Of a stretch of 61,951 nucleotides of DNA, positions 61,201 to 61,951 are shown one piece after another. The notes beneath the pieces are model-generated. The model was not told the DNA's origin. It did not search any database and saw only the letters and a list, made by a program, of their open reading frames with translations. Each line of letters begins with the position of its first letter. Position 1 is the first letter of the stretch. The translations under genes were made by a program, and so were the position numbers. The DNA is from Branchiostoma floridae (Eukaryota > Chordata > Leptocardii > Amphioxiformes > Branchiostomatidae): NCBI RefSeq assembly GCF_000003815.2, contig NC_049981.1:15380899-15442849 (forward strand), read 5' to 3'.

Positions 61201-61744
61201 ACCGTAGAAGTTTAGCCACGTTTGGGACCGCACTCTCACTGCAGTGCCAGCTAACGAACACTAACAGTGGGAAGTAGAACAAGTCTAGTCTCTACCAGAC
61301 TCCGGATCGCTGGAAAGTTAATCTTCAAGCAGATCCTACGGTAGCATTAGATAGTATCAAAAGCTGGCAGAGGAGTGAAGCCGGCTTAGGAGTGTGTTTT
61401 GCTACCGGGGCAAATGTACACCTCTTGGCTGACTATCTCCTGGCCAGTTTGGTACTATCTTATGCCATTGCTTGGAGATTACTCCTTAGTTACAACTAAC
61501 TAGAACCTTTATCTGGACTGTACTACTGCTCCTTGCCGCTGGGTGGTGTCACAAACGGCAAGGACGCGGTCACTAACTTAAACTAGGTAAATGTCTGAGG
61601 TCGTGTTGAAGTCTGTTTACTATTCAACAAACAGCCTGATGACATTACTCATGAATTTACTCTCTTTTGGCCCATAAAGTTTGACGGAAGAGGAGTTCAA
61701 GACCATCACAGTCGCCATTTCAGAGACAGGCAAAATGCTGGCAA
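55230..61744 (+). CDS. Organic anion transporter (SLCO/OATP family), 3' end outside the window
   Basis: Plasma-membrane carrier of the 12-segment SLCO family, moving amphipathic anions (bile salts, steroids, eicosanoids in relatives). Exons: 55230-55241, 56591-56820, 57285-57694, 57904-57997, 58396-58529, about 59047-59247, 59750-59942, 60385-60520, 60899-61068, 61680-61744. TM1 (ALFLLFWALVSQTML), TM2-3 and an N-glycosylated loop (NASQTC) come first. GAWWFTNVAG is the OATP signature. The extracellular Kazal-like domain (ACSSNCNCS, QPVCGETQVTYLSPCHAGC) and WKLPVAVAFYVLVAVGIAL follow. The exon ending at 58529 is phase 0 while the 59047 acceptor is phase 1; acceptors at 59058, 59070 or 59073 would restore phase. 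ATG 56579 is an alternative start. The subfamily is not assigned. Confidence 0.92.
55279..55367. mobile_element. Short MITE, CACATTTCCAAAC family
   Basis: TCACATTTCCAAACAGGGGC and the inverted CCCCGGTTTGGAAATGTGG form arms of about 30 bp around a short centre. It is the most compact of three related copies (6288, 22793 half, 55279) and lies in SLCO intron 1, 40 bp after the donor. Confidence 0.75.
58612..58725. mobile_element. Partial MITE copy (family at 29916/45149)
   Basis: GTGAATGCGCAG, CCCTGAGACATAACAAAACA and GCCTGGACAAGACG resemble the interior of the copies at 29916 and 45149. Its terminal repeat is eroded. It lies in SLCO intron 4 as modelled. Confidence 0.45.
59335..59645. repeat. 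Minisatellite, unit about 44 bp, in SLCO intron 5
   Basis: Seven or so units of CCTGTCCCTGGTGCTGAACA then CCATCCACACACAGGTAAAC, with variant spacing. Minus-strand frames through it give repetitive Cys-Val-Trp peptides that are artefacts. GGTAAAC in each unit resembles a splice donor. Confidence 0.92.
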
Positions 61745-61951
61745 GTACGTATGACCATTCATTATTACCTTTGCCAGAATGGCTAAGGTTATGTTTTGGG
61801 CTTGTGAGTCTGTGTATCTGTCTGTCTGTCTGTGTGTTAACAGCATAACTCAAGAAGTCTTGGATGGATCCCGATAATATTTGGTAGGTGGGTAGGGGTC
61901 GGGAAAACGAAGGTCAAGTTCGATAATGGGCCCCCTAGCGGCTGCTAAGTA
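61069..61951. other. SLCO introns at the right edge
   Basis: The intron 61069-61679 shows nothing recognisable. After the last visible exon (to 61744), the intron runs out of the window and contains a dispersed-repeat copy from about 61795 (GTCTGTCTGTCTG, then AGCATAACTCAAGAAG and GATAATATTTGGTAGGTG). Confidence 0.6.

Overview
This window is animal nuclear DNA, almost certainly from a cephalochordate (amphioxus, Branchiostoma-like). The genes are split into short exons with GT-AG introns, the proteins resemble vertebrate ones but are not vertebrate, and the introns are full of miniature inverted-repeat elements (MITEs), tRNA-derived SINE pieces and decayed LINE fragments. Three runs of N are assembly gaps. 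All splice sites were read by eye, so exon ends are best-fit models.

Layout, left to right. 1-3.5 kb: non-coding, with four copies of a perfect 10-bp palindrome. 3.47-8.96 kb (+): a TATA-driven gene for a small secreted protein made of two copies of a two-exon cysteine module that I do not recognise. 9.80-10.78 kb: a terminal-inverted-repeat element packed with about 16 short hairpins, the strangest piece of DNA here. 11.3-15.8 kb (+): mitochondrial methionyl-tRNA formyltransferase (MTFMT), nine coding exons, with a LINE relic in one intron. 16.2 kb: a hAT-type MITE with a perfect 8-bp target duplication. 18.5-18.9 kb (+): two orphan 5' exons with a possible signal peptide. 20.7-25.6 kb (+): a Kelch-like protein with two tandem BTB domains ahead of BACK and Kelch. 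27.0-27.9 kb: a TTAA-flanked piggyBac-type MITE containing a large palindrome.

28.6-29.9 kb (-): a probable four-exon gene for an unrecognised protein of about 140 residues. 30.3-46.9 kb (-): an alpha-2,8-sialyltransferase closest to ST8SIA3, five coding exons found. Its roughly 12.7-kb first intron holds all three assembly gaps, and a middle exon may be lost there. 47-55 kb: intergenic, with a 1.5-kb degenerate tandem array, SINE-like pieces and two adjacent MITEs. 55.1-61.95 kb (+): an organic anion transporter (SLCO/OATP) that starts from its own TATA box and runs off the right edge.

The genes do not form one pathway. They are neighbouring housekeeping (MTFMT), ubiquitin-adaptor (BTB-Kelch), glycosylation (ST8SIA3) and transport (SLCO) genes. 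What ties the window together is its transposon content: at least four MITE families recur in introns and beside gene starts. The most novel items are the hairpin-array element, the double-BTB Kelch protein and the two-module cysteine protein.
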